NCBI RefSeq assembly: GCF_000515215.1
Contig: NZ_KI911557.1
Location: forward strand, 5,327,741-5,391,740
DNA from: Methylomonas sp. 11b
GTDB taxonomy: Bacteria > Pseudomonadota > Gammaproteobacteria > Methylococcales > Methylomonadaceae
Length of the DNA: 64,000 bases
Direction of reading: 5' to 3'
Shown here: positions 29,847 through 37,258 of the stretch, one piece after another
Position numbering within the stretch: the first letter of the stretch is position 1
How the letters are laid out: the number at the start of each line of letters is the position of its first letter
The notes under the pieces: generated by a model
Database searches by the model: none
What the model was told of the DNA's origin: nothing
What the model saw: only the letters and a program-made list of their open reading frames with translations
Program-made: the position numbers and the translations under genes

Positions 29847-31814
29847 CTAAAACGTCAACTGTAGTTTCAAGCGAAATTCCCTGCCGTTCATTTGTAACAG
29901 GTCGAAACGGTCGCTGTTGATCAGCATTTCATAATGGCTGTCGAAGAGGTTATAAACCCCAAAGGACACATCCAGACCACGCAGCAAACGATCCGTGCTC
30001 AAATTCAGATTGACCAAATTGTAGGCATCGGCTTCGCCGCCCTGGAATGTTTTGCGGTCGCCAATGTAAATATTCTCGATACCGAGTCGGACAAAATCGT
30101 CGAACAAAGGCTCAGCATAGTGTAATTTGAAAATATTTTGCGGCGAACCGGTTGCCCACACCCCGTGTTTCCCTTCGTTGGTAAACAGGCTGTAGGTGTA
30201 CGAGGCTTTGAACATTCTGCCGCTGTCCCAACGTTTTTCCGCTTCCCATTCCGCACCGTAGGCATGATATTTGCCGACGTTATCCAGCAGCGCCGTATCG
30301 GGGTTGGCTTTCAATAACTCGGTGATGTCGTTGTAAAACAAGGAAACCAGCAGTTTCAGCCCGGTATTCGAATGCCATTCCGTAATCGCTTCATAGCTTC
30401 TGATTTGCTCTTCATGCAGTTCAGGACTGACGCCGTAATAATATGGGTTGTAATCCAGATTCCAGGCATGCGGGGCACGAAATGTCGAGCTGTACAACAG
30501 CTTGAAGGTGGTGTTCTCCAGCGGGTTCCATATCAAGCCCAGACGCGGATTAAGTTGCAGGCGCTTGAGCATGTGAGTCTGATCCAGGCGCAGCCCGGCG
30601 CTGAAAACCAAATTTTCCCGTAACTGGATGTCGTCTTGAGCATAGAGTTCAACGCGGTGGCCGCTGAGGTCACTGTCTTGGTAAATCTGATAAGGCTCGG
30701 TAACATAGCCGAATTGGCGTTGGGTTTGGTCATATTGATATTCCAAGCCGAAAAGTAGTCTATGTCCGTCGAATACGCTAGTGGTTAGTTGCGCTTCGCC
30801 GCCCCACCAGCGGCCGCTGGTTTGGTCGTGATAAATGTAATTACCAACGTCATTGAACGGGTCTTCGGCCATGTAATCGTAGCCTTGGTAAAAGCCCTTG
30901 GCCATGAACGAGGTCTTCGCACTCAGGGCTTTTTCATATTTCAGATTGGTGAAAAATTGTCTGTCGTAAGTATGCGAGGTGGGATCGTTGAAAACGGCGC
31001 CGAAAGCCGCGGTCGGCACCCGTTTGTATCGATCGACAAAACCGCCGCTGAGGGTGAATTCTTCGAACTGCATGCGTCCGAACAAGCGGTCAGCCCGCTC
31101 GGTATCCATGTTATGTGCGATACCGTTGTTGGTACTGGGGTCGTCGAAAGCCGGGAAATATAAATCTTCCACACCCTGGCTATCGTAATGTGATGCCGAC
31201 ACCAGCACATCGGTGCCGTTATCGAATTGCTTGCCATAACTGACACGGCCTTTATAGGTGTCGAAACTACCCACTTCGCCGGTCATTTGCGCGCCGTTCA
31301 CAGCTTTACCTTTCTTGGTCACGACGTTGATCAAGCCCAAAAACGCGTTGGCACCGTAAATAGTGGAACCGGAGCCGGGGATAAATTCGATGCGCTCAAC
31401 CAAATCCATATCCAGCATGAATTCCTGGCCGATATTGCCGGAGTCGAAGATATTTTCGTTCATGCGTTGGCCGTCGATCATGAACAACACGCGGGAGTTA
31501 TAGTCGCCGGACTGAATGAAGCCGCGCACGCCGACGAAACTATAGTTGCGATCATTGCTGGTAAACAAGCCGCGCATGCTGTTCAGCGCCTCCGCCAACG
31601 TGCGCCAGCCGAACGTGCGAATGTCGTTTGCCGTTAAAATCGAAACCGAACTAGGGGCTTGACTGGCTTTTTGACCGAGCCTGGAGGCGCTGATGATTTC
31701 CACATTCAGCAACTGCTCGATAGACATCTCGGTTAAATCTTCAGGCGCCGCGCTGACCGCCTGCGCGGTAGCGAAAGGCATCAACAATATACCGAGGACG
31801 ATCAGTGCGCGCAT
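29847..31814 (-). CDS. TonB-dependent outer-membrane receptor, first gene of the c-di-GMP operon
   Basis: The 655-residue precursor starts with a signal peptide (MRALIVLGILLMPFATAQAV) followed by LTEMSIEQLLNVEIISASRLG. The plug has VGVRGFIQSGDYNSRVLFMI and VERIEFIPGSGSTIYGANA, and the barrel ends with EFRLKLQLTF and its terminal Phe. It is a distant paralogue of the next receptor and shares the EQLLN/EQLMN motif before the plug. There is no STN domain, so any signalling is not through FecR. It is the most upstream gene of the co-oriented set that runs to 19311, so the promoter should lie in 31815-31900. Confidence 0.92.
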   Translation of the reverse strand: MRALIVLGILLMPFATAQAVSAAPEDLTEMSIEQLLNVEIISASRLGQKASQAPSSVSILTANDIRTFGWRTLAEALNSMRGLFTSNDRNYSFVGVRGFIQSGDYNSRVLFMIDGQRMNENIFDSGNIGQEFMLDMDLVERIEFIPGSGSTIYGANAFLGLINVVTKKGKAVNGAQMTGEVGSFDTYKGRVSYGKQFDNGTDVLVSASHYDSQGVEDLYFPAFDDPSTNNGIAHNMDTERADRLFGRMQFEEFTLSGGFVDRYKRVPTAAFGAVFNDPTSHTYDRQFFTNLKYEKALSAKTSFMAKGFYQGYDYMAEDPFNDVGNYIYHDQTSGRWWGGEAQLTTSVFDGHRLLFGLEYQYDQTQRQFGYVTEPYQIYQDSDLSGHRVELYAQDDIQLRENLVFSAGLRLDQTHMLKRLQLNPRLGLIWNPLENTTFKLLYSSTFRAPHAWNLDYNPYYYGVSPELHEEQIRSYEAITEWHSNTGLKLLVSLFYNDITELLKANPDTALLDNVGKYHAYGAEWEAEKRWDSGRMFKASYTYSLFTNEGKHGVWATGSPQNIFKLHYAEPLFDDFVRLGIENIYIGDRKTFQGGEADAYNLVNLNLSTDRLLRGLDVSFGVYNLFDSHYEMLINSDRFDLLQMNGREFRLKLQLTF

Positions 31815-32168
31815 TGAAAGTCTTGTCTAATGGATAGCAGGGACATAAATAATGATAAGACTCGGCTTGGTGCGTACGATCTATCGATTAACGCGGAAAA
31901 CAAAAGCGATTATTTTACAATAGATTACGGATATTCAGCCTAGTTTGATTTTTATTCTGGCGTTTTTTGACAGGAATCTATCCAAGATACTCGAAAAGAT
32001 CGGCTGATTGGCTAAAAAATCGTGGGAACAGTTTATTAGCGAAGTGACATTTGTAAGCTCCTATCCCTTAGCGTCCAACAGGTTTTCGCAGCAAACTGGA
32101 GAAAACCTGTGGCATCGCAAAATCGCTTCAAGTCAAGCGGATCTGGTGTTCCCACCCATTAGTAGAGG
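31815..32168. other. Intergenic region upstream of the receptor/c-di-GMP operon
   Basis: This 354-base stretch contains no credible ORF. The part nearest 31814 should hold the operon promoter. There is an AT-rich AATGATAAGA motif near 31850 that resembles half a Fur box, but it lacks a matching second half. A 9-bp inverted repeat (ACAGGTTTT at 32078-32086 with complement 32102-32110) has no T-run and so is not a convincing terminator. Confidence 0.5.
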
Positions 32169-32429
32169 CTAAGAAGGACACCCTTCCATTTTATAAATGA
32201 AGTAACCCTGCCGATTTATGGTTTCAATCACGTCAACCGGCGCTTGTTGAGTGTGGCAAAAACGACATTCCTTGCTGGATACCACCGCGTCGGTTTCGCC
32301 GATTGACGTCAACCACCGCTTGGCATACCGAATAGCTTGATCACTATCTTTGCTGGCGGTGAATACATCAAAGTGCATGATGTGGTTATCGCGGGCTTTA
32401 ACATAGGTATCGTAAACGTGGATTTCCAT
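32169..32429 (-). CDS. DUF2024 family small protein
   Basis: The start at 32429 is set by a good AGGAG eight bases upstream, giving 86 residues (MEIHVYDTYVKARDNHIMHF). The sequence is recognisable as DUF2024: the VYDTYV strand, SDQAIRYAKRWL helix, CRFCHTQQAP Cys pair and GYFIYKMEGCP end. The family is small, cytosolic and of unknown function. It stands alone between the receptor operon and the accessory region. Confidence 0.85.
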   Translation of the reverse strand: MEIHVYDTYVKARDNHIMHFDVFTASKDSDQAIRYAKRWLTSIGETDAVVSSKECRFCHTQQAPVDVIETINRQGYFIYKMEGCPS

Positions 32430-32961
32430 CAAAAACTCCTGGGTGAAAAAAATAAAAATTGGCTCATGCCATAAAACAAGCGGCCATATGGAAAGCTGTG
32501 CATACACATGTCAATCCCTGACGGTTTGACCTTGGGAATTGCCCGACAAGGTCATGGCAAATATGCCGGGATGACGGATTTACATCCGTCATCGTCAGAG
32601 ATCCGCGAAACCGTTCCCCTTGGGGTGAAAACGCCTCTAAGGACTCGGTAAAATTCTATACTAATATCGATTCGATATAAAATGCTTTTCATTATTCTTA
32701 TCCAGCTACTCGCAAATGCCTCATCGGATTCAGCGGCGCTCTGAACCAATACATGGTCAAGGAATCGGACAAGTCTTACTTGAGTATTTGTACATTCAGC
32801 AAATAGCGGGTGGTTTTTGCTCGGACGGAAACCGTGCTGCCACTCCAGGATTGCTTCGAATAACCAAAGCCACAAATAGGTTAAAACTGACAAGCCAATG
32901 TAAAACTGCTATTTCAATCCTTACGGCGCTTGTTTGTTCAAGTTATTCCCCGCCCATTTGC
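32430..32961. other. Apparently non-coding region upstream of the hrpA relic
   Basis: Open frames here (for example 32552-32893 minus and 32716-33018 plus) have no recognisable domains, poor starts and no ribosome-binding sites, so I regard them as chance. A perfect 10-bp hairpin, GATGACGGAT at 32570-32579 with complement 32584-32593 and loop TTAC, is present. AT-rich sequence around 32665-32702 (ATTCGATATAAAATGC, TTTTCATTATTCTTATC) resembles promoter or iron-box remnants without an attached gene. Confidence 0.45.
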
Positions 32962-33083
32962 GCTCAAGACACGCTTAAACAACACAGCAAAAATCTCCAA
33001 AATTGCATAGGCAACTAGCGTCAAGGCTTAAAGCGGCAGTTGGAACGCGTTCGCAACGCGGCGAGTAGGAGTGTGGATATGAC
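32962..33083 (+). pseudogene. hrpA: Decayed copy of the 5' end of hrpA
   Basis: Read in one frame from 32965, this stretch gives QDTLKQHSKNLQNCIGN, a stop, then RQGLKRQLERVRNAASRSVD. The intact HrpA in this window begins SETLKQLAKNLHNCMGTD, RHGLKRQLDRLRSESSKGKD. The frames match codon for codon for about 40 residues, except that TAG (33016-33018) replaces one codon. Similarity stops near 33080 and no later part of hrpA follows. It is therefore a remnant of a duplicated hrpA start about 8.4 kb upstream of the intact gene, not a functional gene. Confidence 0.82.
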
Positions 33084-33194
33084 GGATATGACCTAGCGCT
33101 TTTCCGTGCCTCGCAATTAGCGCCATTATTCGAAGCCGGAGACTATGTACCCAGATTAGCCCGTCAGCTGCAAGAAGGGCGGGATTTGCTTTGA
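33075..33194 (+). pseudogene. Possible coding remnant of unknown origin
   Basis: Immediately after the hrpA relic, in another frame, a 40-codon open run reads GYDLALFRASQLAPLFEAG, then DYVPRLARQLQEGRDLL and TGA. Its composition and amphipathic pattern look protein-like, but there is no start or ribosome-binding site and I cannot name a parent gene. It may be the end of a lost gene joined to the hrpA fragment. Confidence 0.3.
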
Positions 33195-33254
33195 CGACGA
33201 GGCTAATTGCCATTCTCGCAAGCTTCGCGGAACCGTGCGCAAGTTGTTGAACAA

Positions 33255-33480
33255 ATCACGCAAGGCATTTGTTTAATGCGGGCAACCTATTTGGCTTGCG
33301 TGCAAGTCATTGAGGCTTGCGGTTTAGGCTCTTGGCCTTGCGCATAAGCCATTTAGGCTTGCGCTTATGGCAAATAGCCTTGCCCGCAAGGCTATTTACG
33401 TTGCGGGCAAGGCATTTAGAATGGCGAGCAGCTCTTTTAAGCGAGCGGCTATTGCAAAAAGGCTTGCGAGCTATCCTTTC
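33255..33480. repeat. Short interspersed inverted repeats (AAGGC-ATTT / GGCTTGCG family) with a perfect hairpin
   Basis: Variants of GGCTTGCG and CATTTAGGCTTGCG, and of their complements CGCAAG and CAAGGCATTT, recur every 15-30 bases. They include a perfect 11-bp stem with a 4-base loop (33372-33382 with 33387-33397). No T-run follows and an open frame across it is Arg/Leu-rich and implausible. It looks like a cluster of small palindromic elements between the hrpA relic and the next gene. Confidence 0.6.
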
Positions 33481-33555
33481 ATCTAATCCGCCGTTGGATG
33501 GAGGTTAGCTGGCAAGCCGGAAAGCCTTGCCAGGGAGCTATTTTGCTTATAGTGC

Positions 33556-34032
33556 TTAGCCGGCCGGTTGGGTGGCTTGGGTTTTTGCCTTGGCACCGCG
33601 ATTAAATCGCACAGACATCGCCTGCCGCAGCGTTTCCAAGCCTGCGCCTTTGCCGGCGATTTTCAACGAGGCGTAAGCATCCAGGCTAAAACTATAAATA
33701 TCGCTGCCCAGCGCCATGTCGGTATCTTCGCCTCGGCTCAATAAATCGCGCAGGCGATGTAAGCGAGGGCGGAGTTTGTCGAGAGTCACCAAATCGGCTT
33801 GCGCTTCGATGACATCGAGACCGGGCGGAATGGCATGAGTATTTTGGGTGGCCACCGTCAGCGTTTGGCGGCAGAACGCTTCGGTTTTGTCACCCATCTT
33901 CAGGATGGTGCGGCGCTCTTCTGGGGTTAAGACGAGGAAGCCGGCGAAGCGGTCTTCCAAGGTCTTTAGAGCGGCGTCTATGTCGGCGAGATCATTATCG
34001 GAAAGGGTTAAAGAAATCAGATGTTGACTCAT
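33556..34032 (-). CDS. Conserved-looking hypothetical protein, helical
   Basis: This 158-residue protein is preceded by a strong AAAGGAG ribosome-binding site (minus strand, 7 bases before the ATG at 34032), which supports a real gene. It is mostly alpha-helical and cytosolic: LSDNDLADIDAALKTLEDRF, PEERRTILKMGDKTEAFC, LDKLRPRLHRLRDLLS, and a basic tail (RFNRGAKAKTQAT). There are no membrane segments and only one Cys. I do not recognise a characterised domain. It is divergent from the trypco2/protease operon and sits inside the region bracketed by the two hrpA starts, so it may belong to the same acquired segment (inference). Confidence 0.75.
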   Translation of the reverse strand: MSQHLISLTLSDNDLADIDAALKTLEDRFAGFLVLTPEERRTILKMGDKTEAFCRQTLTVATQNTHAIPPGLDVIEAQADLVTLDKLRPRLHRLRDLLSRGEDTDMALGSDIYSFSLDAYASLKIAGKGAGLETLRQAMSVRFNRGAKAKTQATQPAG

Positions 34033-34428
34033 GTTTATCTCCTTTTGGCGTTTGTGATACTGCGGAGGATGGGGTGTGGTCCGCAGATGAAAAGCGTAGG
34101 CTATTTTTAGATGTGCGCGTGATTATATTTACTAGGGCTTGAGCTGTTTCTGGTTGTTTCTGGTTTCCAAGCTCTGGCTTGGAAACTCAATCTTGGAAGC
34201 TATTGCTTCCCGGCAAATACAGACAACTGGAGCTTGGCAACCAGTTGAATTCGGCTTAATAGCCTTTGTTCGATTTTGACGATATATTGCTTGTATAAAA
34301 AATGGTTTGCTCAGTGCGACTCCAAGCGTCGTTTAAATTGGCTTGTAATGGCTAGCGGCAAATGAAAACTAGCGGAAGCACAGGTGGGTTACCCCAGAAG
34401 ACTTTATAAAACGATTCGGAGAATTTCT
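34033..34428. other. Divergent promoter region of the protease/MoxR module
   Basis: This 396-base region lies between the divergent orphan gene and the trypco2 gene. It contains a perfect 10-bp hairpin, GTTTCCAAGC at 34163-34172 with complement 34177-34186, followed by related CTTGGAAGC...GCTTCC and GGAGCTTGG motifs to about 34245. This is a REP-like palindromic cluster. The rest is AT-rich and should contain the operon promoter; no motif stands out enough to place -35/-10 boxes. GGAG precedes the 34429 ATG. Confidence 0.55.
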
Positions 34429-34770
34429 ATGGACGATAAGCTGAATTTAGCGGAAGTGATACAAGAACTAAGGCAGAGTCTGGCGACTGCCTCTACACAA
34501 GGGGCGGCGGAAACCATCCGCTTCAACGTCAATAGCGTAGAAGTGGAATTGCAAATGGTGGTCGAAAAATCGGTGGGTGGAAAAGCTGGCGGTAAATTCA
34601 ATTTCTGGGTGTTGGGCGCTATCGACGCCGAGGCATCGGCTGGTTACAAAAGCGCCGCGACGCACAAGATTAAATTGAGCTTGCAGCCGGTTGATGTAAA
34701 GAATCCCGATCCGCAGACGGGATTGCCCAGCACAATCAAGCTAAAAGGCGGGCTGCAAGGTGGTAGTTAA
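34429..34770 (+). CDS. Trypco2-family protein (trypsin-co-occurring domain 2)
   Basis: The start at 34429 (MDDKLNLAEVIQELRQSLA) has GGAG upstream; the longer frame adds an improbable basic leader. The 113-residue product has an N-terminal helix and a beta-strand core (ETIRFNVNSVEVELQMVVEK). A Gly-rich turn (GGKAGGKFNFWVLGAIDAEAS) and a closing strand (THKIKLSLQPV) follow. This is the trypco2 pattern, a small domain of unknown biochemistry that accompanies trypsin-like proteases in predicted conflict systems. Its TAA overlaps the ATG of the protease gene (TAATG). It probably binds or restrains the protease (inference). Confidence 0.85.
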   Translation: MDDKLNLAEVIQELRQSLATASTQGAAETIRFNVNSVEVELQMVVEKSVGGKAGGKFNFWVLGAIDAEASAGYKSAATHKIKLSLQPVDVKNPDPQTGLPSTIKLKGGLQGGS

Positions 34771-36278
34771 TGGAGCCAAAATGGATTGCTAAAATTAATA
34801 ACCAAGGGGATATTGGTACCGCGTATCCGATCGGCCCTAATTTACTTCTGACGGCTGGGCATGTTGTCCAAAACGTCAAATGGCATGACGGAGGAAGCGT
34901 TTCAGTCGAATGGCCGGACTTGAAAGACAGTAATAACAGGTCATTAACAGCGGTTGCCCGCAATATCGCATTTGACGGCAAACTGCTGGTGGATGACAAA
35001 CCCATAAATTGCGATCTGGTTGTGCTTGATTGTCAGTTACCAAAAGCAATCCATCAAAAATCAGTGTCATGGATGATATTTAGCCAGAAATTTGCCGAAG
35101 CCAGGACAGGGTGGAAAGCAGCAGGTTATCCAAACGTAAATAGTAATAACCTGGAAACTGCTACAGGTCTATTTAGTGCTGATTTGGAAAAGCCGGTAAT
35201 TAAATTAACTTTGGATGACACCATTGACCCAACTGTTGCTCGTGCCAACGTTATGCCGAACGGCTGGGGTGGTATGTCGGGCGCGCCGGTGTTTGATATT
35301 GCCAGTGGGAAAATTCAGGCTGTCATCACCGAGCATAACCTTTGGATGGAAAAACAACTTGTTGGCGTATCCATTCCTTGGTTAATCCGTAATAGTGCAA
35401 CTTTTCGCCAAATCCTAGGCATAAAAACGGTTGGGCTACCAGCGTTAAACGTTCATGAGCGTATTTGTAAGCATTTAGAGCCCATGCAAAAATCGATGCT
35501 GTTTCAAACGCTTGTCGAGCAGTTTCTCCCGCCTGGTTTGCAAGCATTGCCTGAGAATGTCGTTAAAGAATTGCTAAAAGCCAGTGAAGGCAATCAAATA
35601 GCTTTTCTGGAGCAATTTAGGCTAGCCGTCGAATCATCTTTAGAAAAAGACCGGCAAGATGCCGGAGTCGCTTTAAATCTATTTTTGCTGTTGCTAAGTT
35701 TGACCGATACCGGAAGCTTTACCGCTACCCTGTCGCGTCAGCACGATTTGCCGGTCCGTACACGTATGGCGGCAGAAATATATTTAGCCTCGGTTTATGG
35801 TCTGGTACCCGATTTGACCCTGAATAAGCAAAAGATAACCGACGTGAAGAATGCCGTGGTTGGACGTCATGCCGTTGAAAGCGGATTTATGCGGGAAGTA
35901 GGCTGGCAACCCGATAAAAATGCCGCCGAGTTAGCCCATGTCGTCAACATCGCAGTTAATAAGGTTTATCGTAAACTCCATAGCAACGAGCCCGATGCCC
36001 CTCTCGATGAGTTTGACTTAGAAGAGCTAAACCACACGCTTAAAACCCGCAGAAAGGGTGCTAAACCAGAATTGATTCGTTTAGAAGTAGATTCTTCGGA
36101 GGACCTTGCGGCAATGCATCCATTACATAACCCCGATGTTTGCAAAGCGCTCAACGACTGTTTGTCCGAACTGCCGATAGTGCGCTACGGTAAAGGTGTC
36201 GGTAACAACGAAGCGCACCTGCGTGCGCAGGTGAACGAATTTTTCCGCATAATCCAAAAATACATGGATGATCTATGA
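34770..36278 (+). CDS. Trypsin-like serine protease with C-terminal helical effector-associated region
   Basis: Residues 1-215 are a chymotrypsin-fold protease with a complete catalytic triad: His31 (LLLTAGHVV), Asp82 (NCDLVVLD) and Ser170 (GWGGMSGAPVFD). There is no signal peptide, so it acts inside the cell. Residues about 225-295 (ICKHLEPMQKSMLFQTLVEQ and the helices after it) look like a small helical effector-associated (EAD-like) adaptor domain. The remaining 200 residues are helical and unrecognised. Intracellular trypsins with such adaptors are the predicted toxic effectors of ternary conflict systems. The start overlaps the trypco2 stop by one base and the end overlaps the MoxR start in ATGA. 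Codon use is more AT-rich than the neighbours. The effector role is inference from family and context. Confidence 0.9.
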   Translation: MEPKWIAKINNQGDIGTAYPIGPNLLLTAGHVVQNVKWHDGGSVSVEWPDLKDSNNRSLTAVARNIAFDGKLLVDDKPINCDLVVLDCQLPKAIHQKSVSWMIFSQKFAEARTGWKAAGYPNVNSNNLETATGLFSADLEKPVIKLTLDDTIDPTVARANVMPNGWGGMSGAPVFDIASGKIQAVITEHNLWMEKQLVGVSIPWLIRNSATFRQILGIKTVGLPALNVHERICKHLEPMQKSMLFQTLVEQFLPPGLQALPENVVKELLKASEGNQIAFLEQFRLAVESSLEKDRQDAGVALNLFLLLLSLTDTGSFTATLSRQHDLPVRTRMAAEIYLASVYGLVPDLTLNKQKITDVKNAVVGRHAVESGFMREVGWQPDKNAAELAHVVNIAVNKVYRKLHSNEPDAPLDEFDLEELNHTLKTRRKGAKPELIRLEVDSSEDLAAMHPLHNPDVCKALNDCLSELPIVRYGKGVGNNEAHLRAQVNEFFRIIQKYMDDL

Positions 36279-37258
36279 CCACTACGCTCAAATATTTTCA
36301 ACCTCAGGAAGTGATCGAATATCCCGATTGCGGCTCCTGGGGGCAAGGCAAATACCTGCTGGATAAAGCTTCGGCTTATGCCTTGGAAATGGCTTTGGCG
36401 ACCAAGCGGCCATTGCTGGTCAAAGGTGATCCGGGCTTGGGTAAGAGTTATCTGGCGCGAGCGGCGGCGGCCAAACTGAAGCGTAAATTTATCGCCGAAG
36501 TGATTAATATCAACACCGAAGGCCAGGATTTGCTTTGGCGTTATGACCCGGTGGCCCGACTCAACGATGCCCACGCCGGCATTAAAGACGACGACAAACT
36601 CAACCCCAAACACTATCTCAATCCTGGGGTGCTGTGGTGGGCATTCGGCTGGAACAGTGCTGCCAGCCAGTACAACGATGTATGCCGGCATAAAATTTAT
36701 TGCCCACAAACCTCTAACGACGGTGCCCTGGAAAACGGTATCGTGTTACTAATCGACGAAATTGACAAAGCAGAGCCGTCGCTGCCCAACGCGCTATTAG
36801 AAGTTCTGGGCAACGGCGGGTTCGAAGTGCCGTTGCTCGGTGAAACCATCGGTAAAAATTCGGCGGCGGACAGCAAGCAGGCTTTAACGCCGCCCTTGGT
36901 CATCATCACCAGCAACGACGAGCGCGAATTACCGGCTGCCTTTATCCGGCGCTGTTTGGTGTTGCACTTACATATTGACGAAGATGTGGAAGGCTGGTTG
37001 TTGGAAAGAGCCAACGTACATTACGACGACTACCAATGCAGCGAGACGGTCAAACGCTTGGCGGCCCGGCAATTGATTGCTGACCGCCAGGAAGCCGAAC
37101 GCCACGGCACCGTTAAAGCCGGGCTCGCCGAATACCTGGATTTGTTGGCGGCGCTCGATGAAATGACCGACCGGTGTTTACAAGACAAAGACCGGGATGA
37201 CCACCAGGAAAGTCTGCTGGCCGATATTCAACATTTTGTGTTGCGCAAAGCCTTGTAA
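36275..37258 (+). CDS. MoxR-type AAA+ ATPase
   Basis: The 327-residue protein has Walker A KGDPGLGKSYLARAAA (about 49-64), Walker B VLLIDEIDKAEPSLPNALLE (about 157-176), sensor 1 ITSNDERELPAAF and the arginine-finger region IRRCLVLHL. Architecture and the DEIDKA/PNALLEVL pattern are of the AAA_5/MoxR group, which usually works with a vWA-domain partner. The next gene encodes a vWA-like domain. It is coupled on both sides (ATGA with the protease, TAATG with the next gene). In such modules the ATPase is thought to control assembly or activation of the effector (inference). Confidence 0.92.
   Translation: MTTTLKYFQPQEVIEYPDCGSWGQGKYLLDKASAYALEMALATKRPLLVKGDPGLGKSYLARAAAAKLKRKFIAEVININTEGQDLLWRYDPVARLNDAHAGIKDDDKLNPKHYLNPGVLWWAFGWNSAASQYNDVCRHKIYCPQTSNDGALENGIVLLIDEIDKAEPSLPNALLEVLGNGGFEVPLLGETIGKNSAADSKQALTPPLVIITSNDERELPAAFIRRCLVLHLHIDEDVEGWLLERANVHYDDYQCSETVKRLAARQLIADRQEAERHGTVKAGLAEYLDLLAALDEMTDRCLQDKDRDDHQESLLADIQHFVLRKAL

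Noticed and set aside
31840..31862. Possible Fur box (AATGATAAGA) upstream of the TonB-receptor operon
   Set aside because: Only a half-site is recognisable; the second half does not match, so I did not list it as a site.
32078..32110. Inverted repeat ACAGGTTTT/AAAACCTGT as a terminator
   Set aside because: The loop is long and no T-run follows on either strand.
32552..32893. 113-codon minus-strand open frame
   Set aside because: No ribosome-binding site, no recognisable domain, and composition (ending in a Pro/Arg-rich stretch) looks like translated intergenic DNA.
32716..33018. 100-codon plus-strand open frame ending QDTLKQHSKNLQNCIGN
   Set aside because: Only the last 17 codons resemble a protein, and they are the decayed start of hrpA ending at an internal TAG; the upstream part is non-coding.
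33317..33508. 63-codon Arg/Leu-rich open frame
   Set aside because: It is a translation of the palindromic repeat cluster and lacks an initiation site.
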